Source of the DNA: Ichthyenterobacterium magnum
GTDB taxonomy: Bacteria; Bacteroidota; Bacteroidia; Flavobacteriales; Flavobacteriaceae
DNA: 64,000 bases
NCBI RefSeq assembly: GCF_003610635.1
Contig: NZ_RAQJ01000002.1
Span: 412,737-476,736 of the forward strand
Direction: 5' to 3'
The notes under the pieces are model-generated. The model was not told where the DNA came from. It saw only the letters and a program-made list of their open reading frames with translations, and ran no database searches. The translations under genes were made by a program, and so were the position numbers. Positions 1 through 7,573 of the stretch are shown one piece after another. The number at the start of each line of letters is the position of its first letter. The first letter of the stretch is position 1.

Positions 1-30
1 TTGCTGTTAAGCGCGTTGGAGGATAAATGA
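1..30 (+). CDS. 3' end of an upstream gene (partial)
   Basis: Frame 1 reads nine sense codons (LLLSALEDK) and then TGA at 28-30. That stop overlaps the ATG at 27 of the next gene in the classic ATGA arrangement, which suggests the tail of a translationally coupled upstream gene. Too little is present to name a product, and chance cannot be excluded. Confidence 0.4.
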   Translation: MLLSALEDK

Positions 31-965
31 CTAAAACATTTCATATAACAAATGGGAGTAATCTTACCGAGTATTTACATGAGTTAGATGTAAAAGGAGA
101 CGTTTTAACATGGCAAGAAATGTTATGTGAAGGTCCGACCGAAGTCACTATTGATTCTGAAAGCTTTATAAACAAACGTAATACATTTTTAAATAATTAT
201 TACGATATTGAAATTAATGAAGAGGCGTTTAAAAATGAAATTAATAAACTAGATACAATACATCAATTTTCTGAAATTGTATTGTGGTTTGAGTACGATT
301 TATTCTGTCATATTAATTTAATAGCGGTAATTAGTTTAATTAAACAAAAGCAAATAAAACTTCCACTCTATCTCGTTTGTAGCGGTAGAGTTAATGGCGA
401 AAAAAACTTAAAAGGGTTGTCTGAGTTAACTCCAGAACAATTATTAAGTCACTATAAAAATAGAATTAAATTAACGAGCGAGGATATAGAAATTGCTACA
501 ACCTTATGGAAAACATATTGTGGTAAAGATCATAACTTGTTAAAGCCATATATTACTAAAAAGTCGTCTTTCGAATATCTTGGTTGCTGTTTAAAAGCAC
601 ATTTAAAACGCTTTCCAGATTCAAGAACTGGATTAAGTACTTTAGAATTTAATATTTTAAACATTATAAATACATACGACATAAAATCTAAACACCATTT
701 GTTGGGGTATGCTTTAAACTATCAAGGCTATTATGGTTTTGGTGATTTACAACTTGAAAGAATAATTGAAAATCTATCAGATTTTTTTGAAGAAATAGAT
801 GAACAGCTAACACTAAACAGGCTTGGTCACGAGGCTCTGTTGAGTCATTATAACTATTCTTCAAAAATTAATAATAATATGTATTTAGGAGGTGTTAACC
901 GTTTAGATTTTCAATTTAATAAACAACAAAATAAACTTATAAAAACAATACTAAATGCCCATTAA
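27..965 (+). CDS. DUF1835 domain-containing protein
   Basis: The N-terminus (HITNGSN about residues 6-12, then GDVLTWQEMLCEGPT about 24-38) is typical of DUF1835 proteins, a soluble family of unknown biochemical role. The length of 312 residues fits the family. There is no signal peptide or membrane segment. The start is the ATG overlapping the stop of a putative upstream frame, and the 3' end overlaps the next gene by 11 bases, so the three genes from 27 to 2689 look co-transcribed. The family assignment rests on recalled motif similarity; function is unknown. Confidence 0.8.
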   Translation: MTKTFHITNGSNLTEYLHELDVKGDVLTWQEMLCEGPTEVTIDSESFINKRNTFLNNYYDIEINEEAFKNEINKLDTIHQFSEIVLWFEYDLFCHINLIAVISLIKQKQIKLPLYLVCSGRVNGEKNLKGLSELTPEQLLSHYKNRIKLTSEDIEIATTLWKTYCGKDHNLLKPYITKKSSFEYLGCCLKAHLKRFPDSRTGLSTLEFNILNIINTYDIKSKHHLLGYALNYQGYYGFGDLQLERIIENLSDFFEEIDEQLTLNRLGHEALLSHYNYSSKINNNMYLGGVNRLDFQFNKQQNKLIKTILNAH

Positions 966-1824
966 AGCATCAGAACTTATATTAAATCCTGACGGAAGTG
1001 TATATCACTTAAACATTCGTCCAGAACATTTATCAAATACCATAATAACTGTTGGTGACCCTGACCGTGTTGATAGTGTTACTAAATATTTTGACACAAT
1101 TGAATGCAAGATTAAAAAACGTGAATTTCATACGCAAACAGGGACTTACAAAGGCAAACGTATTACTGTAATTTCTACAGGAATTGGTACAGATAATATT
1201 GATATAGTATTTAATGAAGTTGATGCTTTAGTTAATATAGATTTAGAAAAAAGAGAAATAAAGAAAGACTTAACTTCACTTGATATTGTAAGGGTTGGTA
1301 CTTCTGGTTCTATACAAAAGGAGATTCCTATAGATTCATTTTTAATTAGCGAATACGCTGCAGGTTGTGATAGTCTATTGCATTTTTATGATAGTGAGCA
1401 TGTACAGTATAAAGCTATTTCTAATGCGTTAATAAAACACACCAACTGGAGTGCAGATAAATCTACACCTTACGTAGTAAAATCAAATCCAGCTTTGCAC
1501 AAAAAATTAAGTTCAGATAAAACATATAATGGATTTACTGCAACTAATGTTGGTTTTTATGGGCCACAAGGTCGAATTTTAAGACTCCCTATTCAAGATA
1601 ACAATCTAAATGATAAATTGGCAAGCTTTAATTATAATAATATGCCTATTACAAATCTAGAAATGGAAACTGCAGGCATTTATGGTTTAGCAGGACTTTT
1701 AGGTCATAAAGCTGTATCTATGAATGCAATTATAGCCAATAGAGCTACTGGAGAGTTTAGCAAAAACCCAAAAGGTATTGTTGATGAACTTATAAAATAT
1801 ACTTTAGAAAAACTTTCAGAATAA
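955..1824 (+). CDS. nucleoside phosphorylase (PNP/UDP family)
   Basis: A 289-residue cytoplasmic enzyme expected to split a nucleoside with phosphate into base and ribose-1-phosphate. Family hallmarks are the early VGDPDRV phosphate-loop segment (about residues 33-39), STGIGTDN (about 74-81), VRVGTSGSIQ (about 112-121), and the ribose-binding NLEMETAGIYGLAGLLGH segment near residue 235, which is characteristic of uridine phosphorylase-like members. The base preference cannot be read from sequence. It overlaps the DUF1835 gene by 11 bases and is followed after 10 bases by a substrate-binding protein, consistent with a small operon. Confidence 0.85.
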   Translation: MPIKASELILNPDGSVYHLNIRPEHLSNTIITVGDPDRVDSVTKYFDTIECKIKKREFHTQTGTYKGKRITVISTGIGTDNIDIVFNEVDALVNIDLEKREIKKDLTSLDIVRVGTSGSIQKEIPIDSFLISEYAAGCDSLLHFYDSEHVQYKAISNALIKHTNWSADKSTPYVVKSNPALHKKLSSDKTYNGFTATNVGFYGPQGRILRLPIQDNNLNDKLASFNYNNMPITNLEMETAGIYGLAGLLGHKAVSMNAIIANRATGEFSKNPKGIVDELIKYTLEKLSE

Positions 1825-1834
1825 CTAATAGCTT

Positions 1835-2689
1835 ATGAAAACTATTAATATTGGAGGTGTTCCAGAACATTTTAATCTAGCTTGGTACTTAACATTAAAG
1901 AATGGCGAATACAAAGACGAAGGCATCAACCTACGTTGGAAAGATTATTTTGGAGGTACAGGTGAAATGTGTAAAGCTTTACGCGAAGGAGAAATTGATT
2001 TAGCAGTTATTTTAACTGAAGGTATCATTAAAGATATAATTGCAGGTAACCCAAGCAAAATTGTGCAAACATTTGTTCAATCACCTTTAATTTGGGGAAT
2101 ACATGTGGCAAACAATTCTAAATACCAAAACATAGAAGACATTAAAGGAACCAAAGCAGCAATAAGTAGATTTGGTTCTGGATCCCATTTAATGGCTTAT
2201 ATCAATGCTCAAAATAATAATTGGGATATAGATAAAGATCTAGATTTTGAAGTTATTAAAAATCTTGATGGCGCCTTAAAAGGGTTAAATAATGGTGTTG
2301 GAGATTATTTTATGTGGGAAAAATTTACAACTAAACCTTATGTTGACAAAGGAATTTTTAGACGTATAGATGAATGTCCAACACCATGGCCATGTTTTGT
2401 AATTGCTGTTCGCGATGAGTTTTTAGAGCACAACAAAGAGGATGTAAAAACCATACTAGATATTGTTAATAATACAACTGTTGAGTTTAAAGATATTCCT
2501 AGTATTGATAAAACAATTTCTAATAGGTATAACCAAAAACTAGAAGATGTTCAAGAATGGTTGTCATTAACAGAATGGTCTCAAGAACTTATTGATGAAA
2601 ACACATTAAGTGTTGTTCAAGACAAACTTTTTGATTTAGAAATCATACCAAAAAAAGTAAACTACAATACTTTAGTTTCAAAAATTTAA
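1835..2689 (+). CDS. substrate-binding protein without signal peptide (NMT1/SsuA-like fold)
   Basis: The 284 residues resemble type 2 periplasmic binding proteins of the NMT1/THI5/SsuA group: an initial beta strand (INIGGVPEHFNLAWYL), a mid-protein KGTKAAISRFGSGSH segment (about residues 105-119), and a C-terminal aromatic-rich helix set. No signal peptide or lipobox is visible, and no ABC permease or ATPase lies nearby, so a cytoplasmic ligand-binding role is as likely as transport. It follows the nucleoside phosphorylase by 10 bases on the same strand. The ligand is unknown. Confidence 0.7.
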   Translation: MKTINIGGVPEHFNLAWYLTLKNGEYKDEGINLRWKDYFGGTGEMCKALREGEIDLAVILTEGIIKDIIAGNPSKIVQTFVQSPLIWGIHVANNSKYQNIEDIKGTKAAISRFGSGSHLMAYINAQNNNWDIDKDLDFEVIKNLDGALKGLNNGVGDYFMWEKFTTKPYVDKGIFRRIDECPTPWPCFVIAVRDEFLEHNKEDVKTILDIVNNTTVEFKDIPSIDKTISNRYNQKLEDVQEWLSLTEWSQELIDENTLSVVQDKLFDLEIIPKKVNYNTLVSKI

Positions 2690-2786
2690 GAATAAAAACA
2701 AATTACACAGTAGGAAAATTTACATCAAACTTGTTATAATAATAGTAATTAATTTTTTTACAGGTTTTTAAGTTTTTTCACTTAAC

Positions 2787-2817
2787 TTTCTATATTTCAA
2801 AATTTTAATTACATTTG
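2787..2817 (+). promoter_or_regulatory. Bacteroidota-type promoter for the small membrane protein
   Basis: TTTC at 2787-2790, a 19-base spacer, then TACATTTG at 2810-2817 matches the TTTG / TAnnTTTG layout apart from the last base of the -33 element. Transcription would begin near 2824, about 37 bases before the ATG at 2861. Confidence 0.45.
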
Positions 2818-2860
2818 TCTTAACCAAATCGTCAATTTTTATTGACATAATCAGATAAGT

Positions 2861-3046
2861 ATGATATTGACTATTACTCTAATTATCTCTTTTTTAATTG
2901 TAGTTAATTTTTTATTACTAATTTTTAGTTGTAATAAATCTACTCGAAAATCTACAAATCAAACACCTCAAATTGTTAAGAAAAAACAACCTAAAGTTGT
3001 TACCAATCAATTGGCTTCAAGCCAGCTTGCTCCAACAGGAAGTTAG
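2861..3046 (+). CDS. small single-pass membrane protein, unknown function
   Basis: A 61-residue protein with a hydrophobic segment at about residues 4-23 ending near a cysteine (FSCN), then a Lys/Thr/Gln-rich hydrophilic tail ending LAPTGS. It may be membrane-anchored or a lipoprotein. A promoter-like sequence lies upstream. The last 47 bases overlap the 3' end of ung on the opposite strand, so the two genes converge. I recall similar short proteins in related flavobacteria but could not check. No function can be assigned. Confidence 0.55.
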   Translation: MILTITLIISFLIVVNFLLLIFSCNKSTRKSTNQTPQIVKKKQPKVVTNQLASSQLAPTGS

Positions 3047-3665
3047 ACTTACTAAAACATTTATTACCAAACCAATATCCTCTATTCGCGCTTAATGGTG
3101 ACGGATGACCAGATGTTAATATATGATGTTTAGTAGCATCAATATGTTTTGATTTCTTTTTAGCCAATCCTCCCCAAAGTAAAAAAACAATATTTTCTTT
3201 TTTTTTACTAATTGTATTAATAACAACATTTGTAAAAGTTTCCCAACCTTTATTTTGATGGCTACCAGCTTGGTGAGCTCTAACTGTTAAAGTTGCATTT
3301 AACAACAAAACACCTTGTTTAGCCCAACGTTCTAAATTGCCAGATTTTGGCATTATTATTTGTAAATCACTCTCAAGCTCTTTAAAAATATTTTTTAATG
3401 ATGGTGGATGAGAAATACCATCGTTAACCGAAAAACATAAACCATTTGCTTGCCCAACACCATGATATGGATCTTGACCTATAATTATTACTCTTAAATC
3501 TTCGAAAGAACAGAAATCAAATGCAGAAAAAATTTGTTGTTCTGGAGGAAAACATTGCTGTGTTTGATATTCTTGTTTTACAAATTTTGTTAACTCTAAA
3601 TAATATGGTTTCTCAAATTCATCTTGCAAATATTTTTTCCAGCTATGGTGAAAGTTAACAGTCAT
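3000..3665 (-). CDS. ung: uracil-DNA glycosylase
   Basis: Removes uracil from DNA in base-excision repair. The 221-residue form has the family-1 motifs: GQDPYH (about 63-68, with the catalytic Asp65) and GHPSPLS (His about 187). I chose the ATG at 3665 (MTVNFHHSW) because it gives the usual length; the frame stays open to 3740, but the extra 25 residues are hydrophobic, AT-rich and untypical. It converges with the small membrane protein gene and overlaps it by 47 bases. Confidence 0.95.
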   Translation of the reverse strand: MTVNFHHSWKKYLQDEFEKPYYLELTKFVKQEYQTQQCFPPEQQIFSAFDFCSFEDLRVIIIGQDPYHGVGQANGLCFSVNDGISHPPSLKNIFKELESDLQIIMPKSGNLERWAKQGVLLLNATLTVRAHQAGSHQNKGWETFTNVVINTISKKKENIVFLLWGGLAKKKSKHIDATKHHILTSGHPSPLSANRGYWFGNKCFSKSNFLLEQAGLKPIDW

Positions 3666-3830
3666 AATTTTATAAATACACGTAAAAATATAAACTAATG
3701 ATTTATAATTATTAAGAAATGTTAATTTATTTATAGTCACACGTATAACATTACCTTGATTTTAAAAATTTAAAAACCTAACTTCGCTTATCGTATGATA
3801 TAAACAATTAAAAAAATTCATATCTATAAA

Positions 3831-3844
3831 GTTGGCAGTAATGT
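3831..3844. repeat. left inverted repeat of a cassette-like element
   Basis: GTTGGCAGTAATGT here is matched in inverted orientation by ACACTACTGCCAAC at 4366-4379 (13 of 14 positions, the outer ten exact). The pair brackets the single gene at 3880-4320. Confidence 0.6.
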
Positions 3845-3879
3845 AGCAATAGTTAACAGGATAATAAATATTAGAGGAA

Positions 3880-4320
3880 ATGAATACATACAGTGAATAT
3901 AAATGTCTCTCAAAATTTATAAATAACTTAAGGATTCATTTTATACACGAATACCCAATAAACTTTAAGATTGGACAAGTCTATAAAGGGAACAAAGAGA
4001 TTAGCTTTTTCACTTTTACTCCAACTGTCTTACAACAGGAAAAATTGAAGATTGCGATTGTATTTAACTTTCAGAAAAATAGATTTGAAATTTGGCTAGC
4101 TGGACAAAATCGAAAAGTTCAAAAAAAATATTGGTCTATATTTAAGGACAGCGACTGGAATAAATATCACATTCCTGAAAACCCTAAAGAAGGCTTTTCC
4201 ATTATTGACCATATTATAGTGGAAAATCCTGATTTTCAATATTCCGATGAACTTATTCAAACTATTGAAACCGAAGCAATGAAGTTTATAGACGATATTC
4301 GGAAAGTGTTTGAGGAATAA
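3880..4320 (+). CDS. DUF7000-like protein, unknown function
   Basis: A 146-residue soluble protein with an FFTFTP motif (about residues 43-48), a strand KLKIAIVFNFQKNRFEIWL (about 56-74), then KKYWSIFKDSDWNKYHIP (about 82-99) and a C-terminal acidic helix. This pattern resembles the small uncharacterised family I know as DUF7000, often found as isolated accessory genes. No catalytic motif or membrane segment is visible. The ATG at 3880 follows AGAGGAA within 8 bases. It is the only gene inside the inverted-repeat bracket, so gain by transfer is plausible. Confidence 0.65.
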   Translation: MNTYSEYKCLSKFINNLRIHFIHEYPINFKIGQVYKGNKEISFFTFTPTVLQQEKLKIAIVFNFQKNRFEIWLAGQNRKVQKKYWSIFKDSDWNKYHIPENPKEGFSIIDHIIVENPDFQYSDELIQTIETEAMKFIDDIRKVFEE

Positions 4321-4365
4321 AATTATAAATTAAGTTATTGGTTAGTAAAGAATTAGTTAATGAAA

Positions 4366-4379
4366 ACACTACTGCCAAC
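4366..4379. repeat. right inverted repeat of the cassette-like element
   Basis: ACACTACTGCCAAC is the reverse complement of 3831-3844 with one mismatch. It abuts the branched hairpin region beginning at 4382. Confidence 0.6.
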
Positions 4380-4381
4380 AA

Positions 4382-4499
4382 CGTGTATAGCTCATTGCGG
4401 CTGAATTCCTAATCGGAATTCCTCGCACTTTTACTATCTTAGTTTCTTAATCTGAAAATCCTCGCGGATTTTCACGCAACGAAACCATACACAAACACG
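4382..4499. repeat. branched hairpin element (two inner stem-loops inside an outer stem)
   Basis: Seen directly: GAATTCC (4403-4409) pairs with GGAATTC (4415-4421) around a 5-base loop. TGAAAATCC (4453-4461) pairs with GGATTTTCA (4466-4474) around a 4-base loop. TTGCG (4395-4399) can pair with CGCAA (4475-4479), GTGTAT (4383-4388) with ATACAC (4487-4492), and CGTG (4382-4385) alternatively with CACG (4496-4499). Folded, this gives a cloverleaf-like shape, a form seen in recombination sites that act as single-stranded DNA. Confidence 0.55.
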
Positions 4500-4540
4500 A
4501 TAAGCGCAACTTCAAAATTCCACATTTCAATTGTAATATG

Positions 4541-4548
4541 TAACTTTG
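4541..4548 (+). promoter_or_regulatory. candidate -7 element for mutS2
   Basis: TAACTTTG matches TAnnTTTG, but no clear TTTG lies 19-20 bases upstream. A start near 4555 would give a 5' leader of about 55 bases that contains the hairpin at 4585-4604. Confidence 0.35.
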
Positions 4549-4584
4549 CTCCCTTAATAAAACATTTTAGAAATTAATAAAAAG

Positions 4585-4604
4585 ATTCCTGCCTTCGCAG
4601 GAAT
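4585..4604 (+). repeat. REP-like hairpin just before the mutS2 start codon
   Basis: ATTCCTGC (4585-4592), loop CTTC, GCAGGAAT (4597-4604) form a perfect 8-bp stem, six bases before the ATG at 4611. The sequence has the look of the dispersed 'ATTCC..CTTCG..GGAAT' repeats common in bacterial intergenic DNA. It could affect ribosome access to mutS2. Confidence 0.6.
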
Positions 4605-4610
4605 GACAAA

Positions 4611-6776
4611 ATGATTAACATTCACGAAAAAACATTACAAGACTTAGAGTTTTTTACGGTATTAGACCAAGTTGCAGAACACTGCATTACAGACTTAGGT
4701 AAAACTCAAGTGCAAAAAATTGTTCCGTTTGCAAAGCAGGAAGATGTTCGTCGTGAATTACAACTTACTAATGAATACTTGTCTTCATTTTACAATGAAA
4801 ACAGAATTCCTAATCATGGTTTTGAGCCTATTACTAAAGAAATAAAACTTTTAAATATTGAAAACTCTTTTCTGGAAGCTAGAAGTTTTAAAAAAATTGT
4901 TTCAATTTCTATTTCTGTAAATGCAATTCTAAAATTCTTTAAAAAGTTTGAAGAGTATTATCCTACATTACAACACTTCTCCACTCCTATTGCAATAACA
5001 AACGAACTTATAGAAAGTATTGATGCTGTTATAGATCGTTTTAGCGATGTAAAAGATAATGCGTCAGAGACTTTATACAGTTTAAGGCAATCTATAAACT
5101 CTGTAAAAGGAAAAATCAATCATAGTTTTACAACTGCTTTAACAACATATAGTAATCTAGACTATCTAGACGACATAAGAGAATCTGTACTAGAAAACAA
5201 ACGTGTTTTGGCTGTTAAAGCCATGTACAGACGTAAAGTTAAAGGAAGTATTATGGGAAGTAGTAAAACCGGAAGTATTGTTTATATACAGCCAGAAACT
5301 ACATTTCAGCATGCTAGAGAATTAAATAATCTAGAATTTGAAGAACAAGAAGAAATAACAAAAATTTTACGCCAACTTACTGAGCTTGTAAGACCACAAC
5401 TTATATTATTAAAGCAATACCAAGGCTTTTTAACACTTTTAGATGTTATTTCTGCTAAAGCAAAATATGCAAAATCTATGAATGCTATTTTGCCAGAAGT
5501 AAATAACAACAAACAATATCTGGTTAAAGACGCCTATCATCCTTTACTCTATTTATCAAATAAAGTGCAAGGCGCAAAAACGTTTCCGCAATCTATTAAG
5601 CTAAATCCTGAAAATAGAATTATAGTTATCTCTGGTCCAAATGCTGGTGGAAAAAGTATTACTCTAAAAACCATTGGTATTCATCAAGTTATGTTACAAA
5701 GCGGATTGCTTATTCCTGTGCATGAAAAAAGTAGTGTCTGTTTATTTGATAGAATTATAAGTGATATTGGAGATAATCAATCTATAGAAAATCATTTAAG
5801 TACATATAGTTATCGCTTAAAGCAGATGAATTATTTCTTAAAAAAGTGTAATAAAAATACGCTGTTTTTAATTGATGAATTTGGTACAGGAAGTGATCCA
5901 GAACTTGGTGGTGCTTTAGCCGAAACTTTTTTAGAAGAGTTTTATCATCGTGAAGCCTACGGAATTATTACAACCCATTATTCAAATTTAAAAGTATTAG
6001 CAAATGAATTACCTTTTATGCAAAACGCTAATATGATGTTTGATGAAAAAAGTTTAGAGCCTATGTATAAACTTGCATTAGGTCAAGCAGGTAGCTCGTT
6101 TACATTTGAAGTTGCTCAAAAAAATGGCATCCCATACAGTTTAATTAACAGAGCAAAAAAGAAAATTGAACGTGGTAAAGTGCGTTTTGATGCAACAATA
6201 GCAAAGCTTCAAAAAGAACGTAGCAAACTTGAAAAAACGGAGCGTTCTCTAAAAGTAAACGAACAAAAAAAGCAAAGTGAAGCTGATAAACTAGAAGAAA
6301 TAAATGCCAAAATTCAGAAAAAACTTGAAAGCTATCAAGAGTTGTATGATAGTAACCAACGCTTAATTTATCTAGGGCAGAAAGTAAATGATTTAGCCGA
6401 AAAGTATTTCGATAATAAACAAAAAAGAGAACTTATGGCTGAGTTGTTTAAACTTGTTCAGATAGAAAACTCAAAACGAAAAAAGATTTCTGCTAAACAA
6501 AAACGTGTAGAGAAAACAAAAGAAAAGCAAGTAAAAGCTGAAGCAGAGAAAAAGGTGGAAGTGATACGTAAAAAGAAAAAAGCAGCTAAGAAAAAAGAAG
6601 TGAAAGTTGAAAAGCCAAAACCAATTTTAAAAATTGGTGATCGCGTACGCATGCATGATGGTCGTGCTATAGGCAGTATCGATAAACTAGAAAAAAACAA
6701 AGCCATAGTTAACTATGGCTTATTTACAACTAATGTTAGCACAGATTTATTAGAATTAGTAGAAGCAAAAAAATGA
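4611..6776 (+). CDS. mutS2: MutS2-family ATPase, without Smr domain
   Basis: MutS2 proteins act on branched DNA or on collided ribosomes, not in classical mismatch repair. The core shows Walker A GPNAGGKS (residues 342-349), Walker B LFLIDEFGTGSDP (IDE about 421-423), and a THYSNLK switch segment. A long Lys/Glu coiled coil follows at about 510-660. The C-terminus ends in a short beta domain (LKIGDRVRMHDGRAIGSI) instead of the Smr nuclease domain of most homologues, giving 721 residues against about 780 in Bacillus. The start is the first ATG after the REP-like hairpin. The stop overlaps the next gene's start (ATGA). Confidence 0.9.
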   Translation: MINIHEKTLQDLEFFTVLDQVAEHCITDLGKTQVQKIVPFAKQEDVRRELQLTNEYLSSFYNENRIPNHGFEPITKEIKLLNIENSFLEARSFKKIVSISISVNAILKFFKKFEEYYPTLQHFSTPIAITNELIESIDAVIDRFSDVKDNASETLYSLRQSINSVKGKINHSFTTALTTYSNLDYLDDIRESVLENKRVLAVKAMYRRKVKGSIMGSSKTGSIVYIQPETTFQHARELNNLEFEEQEEITKILRQLTELVRPQLILLKQYQGFLTLLDVISAKAKYAKSMNAILPEVNNNKQYLVKDAYHPLLYLSNKVQGAKTFPQSIKLNPENRIIVISGPNAGGKSITLKTIGIHQVMLQSGLLIPVHEKSSVCLFDRIISDIGDNQSIENHLSTYSYRLKQMNYFLKKCNKNTLFLIDEFGTGSDPELGGALAETFLEEFYHREAYGIITTHYSNLKVLANELPFMQNANMMFDEKSLEPMYKLALGQAGSSFTFEVAQKNGIPYSLINRAKKKIERGKVRFDATIAKLQKERSKLEKTERSLKVNEQKKQSEADKLEEINAKIQKKLESYQELYDSNQRLIYLGQKVNDLAEKYFDNKQKRELMAELFKLVQIENSKRKKISAKQKRVEKTKEKQVKAEAEKKVEVIRKKKKAAKKKEVKVEKPKPILKIGDRVRMHDGRAIGSIDKLEKNKAIVNYGLFTTNVSTDLLELVEAKK

Positions 6777-7189
6777 TTCAGTTACCTCAACATAAAAAAT
6801 TAATCCTGTTTGATGGTGTTTGCAACCTTTGCAATACATCAATTCAATATGTTATTAAACATGATAAAAAGGATATGTTTCGCTTTGCTGCTTTACAAAG
6901 TGATGTTGGCAAACAGATTATTAGTGAGTTTAATATAGATGTTTCTAAAACAGATTCTATTTTACTTTATTCAAAAGAAAATGGTTTATCTGTTAAATCT
7001 ACTGCTGCATTAAAAGTTGCTAAAGATTTAGGTTTTCCAAGAAATCTATTGAGTGGCTTTTTAATAATTCCTGTTTTTATTCGTAATTGGGTATACGATT
7101 ATATTGCAAAAAATAGATATAAATGGTATGGAAAAAAGGCGTCTTGTATGATTCCTACGCCTGAACTTCAGAATAAGTTTTTAAACTAA
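6773..7189 (+). CDS. DCC-family thiol-disulfide oxidoreductase-like protein (DUF393)
   Basis: A 138-residue protein with the defining DGVCNLC motif (about residues 15-21), followed by FAALQSDVG (about 38-46) and a C-terminal YRWYG-like segment (KNRYKWYGKKASCMIP). DCC proteins have a thioredoxin-like fold with a CxxC pair, but their substrates are mostly unknown. It overlaps the mutS2 stop by four bases, so translation is probably coupled. A weak hairpin terminator follows within a few bases. Confidence 0.85.
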   Translation: MIQLPQHKKLILFDGVCNLCNTSIQYVIKHDKKDMFRFAALQSDVGKQIISEFNIDVSKTDSILLYSKENGLSVKSTAALKVAKDLGFPRNLLSGFLIIPVFIRNWVYDYIAKNRYKWYGKKASCMIPTPELQNKFLN

Positions 7190-7190
7190 A

Positions 7191-7217
7191 AAAGCCCTTT
7201 TTTATAAAGGGCTTTAA
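7191..7217 (+). terminator. hairpin terminator after the mutS2-DCC operon
   Basis: AAAGCCCTTT (7191-7200) pairs with AAAGGGCTTT (7206-7215) with a short T-rich loop. The downstream T tract is short, so efficiency may be modest. Confidence 0.6.
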
Positions 7218-7573
7218 TAATTAACAACTAATTAAAAACTAATTTAACTCTAAAAAAATATCTTCTAATCATTGAGGGATTATCTATCTAAAGATTTGAT
7301 TAATAGCACATTATTTATAGTTTAAACTTACTTAATACATTAAAAACCAAGCAATTTAATCGTTGTAGGCAACAAAATATTTGATTAAAAAATCAGAAAT
7401 GCAAAAAACATCTATAAGTTGCACACTTACACTTATTCTCTATTAAATTTATATCAAACTTCAATACTAAATCAAAATACCCGTTTACTCATCAATAGTA
7501 TAGGTTTACTCAAACCGAGTTTTATAGCATAAAGTACATCTCTAATTTTATAGTGAATATAAAACCATTAACT
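7218..7573. other. non-coding interval with a 21-bp-spaced direct repeat
   Basis: About 355 AT-rich bases with no credible gene. It holds two copies of GTTTACTCA at 7483-7491 and 7504-7512, exactly 21 bp apart, a spacing typical of dimeric regulators that bind one DNA face. No clear TAnnTTTG promoter was found. Confidence 0.5.

Larger units (their letters stand above)
3831..4500 (+). mobile_element. putative single-gene cassette (DUF7000-like gene with terminal repeats)
   Basis: One small accessory gene (3880-4320) is enclosed by 14-base inverted repeats (3831-3844 and 4366-4379). A roughly 118-base branched inverted-repeat structure (4382-4499) follows the right repeat. No transposase or integrase is encoded. 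The layout suggests a non-autonomous or integron-like cassette mobilised in trans. This is inference from structure; the boundaries are approximate. Confidence 0.4.

Noticed and set aside
3666..3740. N-terminal extension of ung
   Set aside because: The 25 extra residues are not family-like; ATG 3665 gives the normal length.
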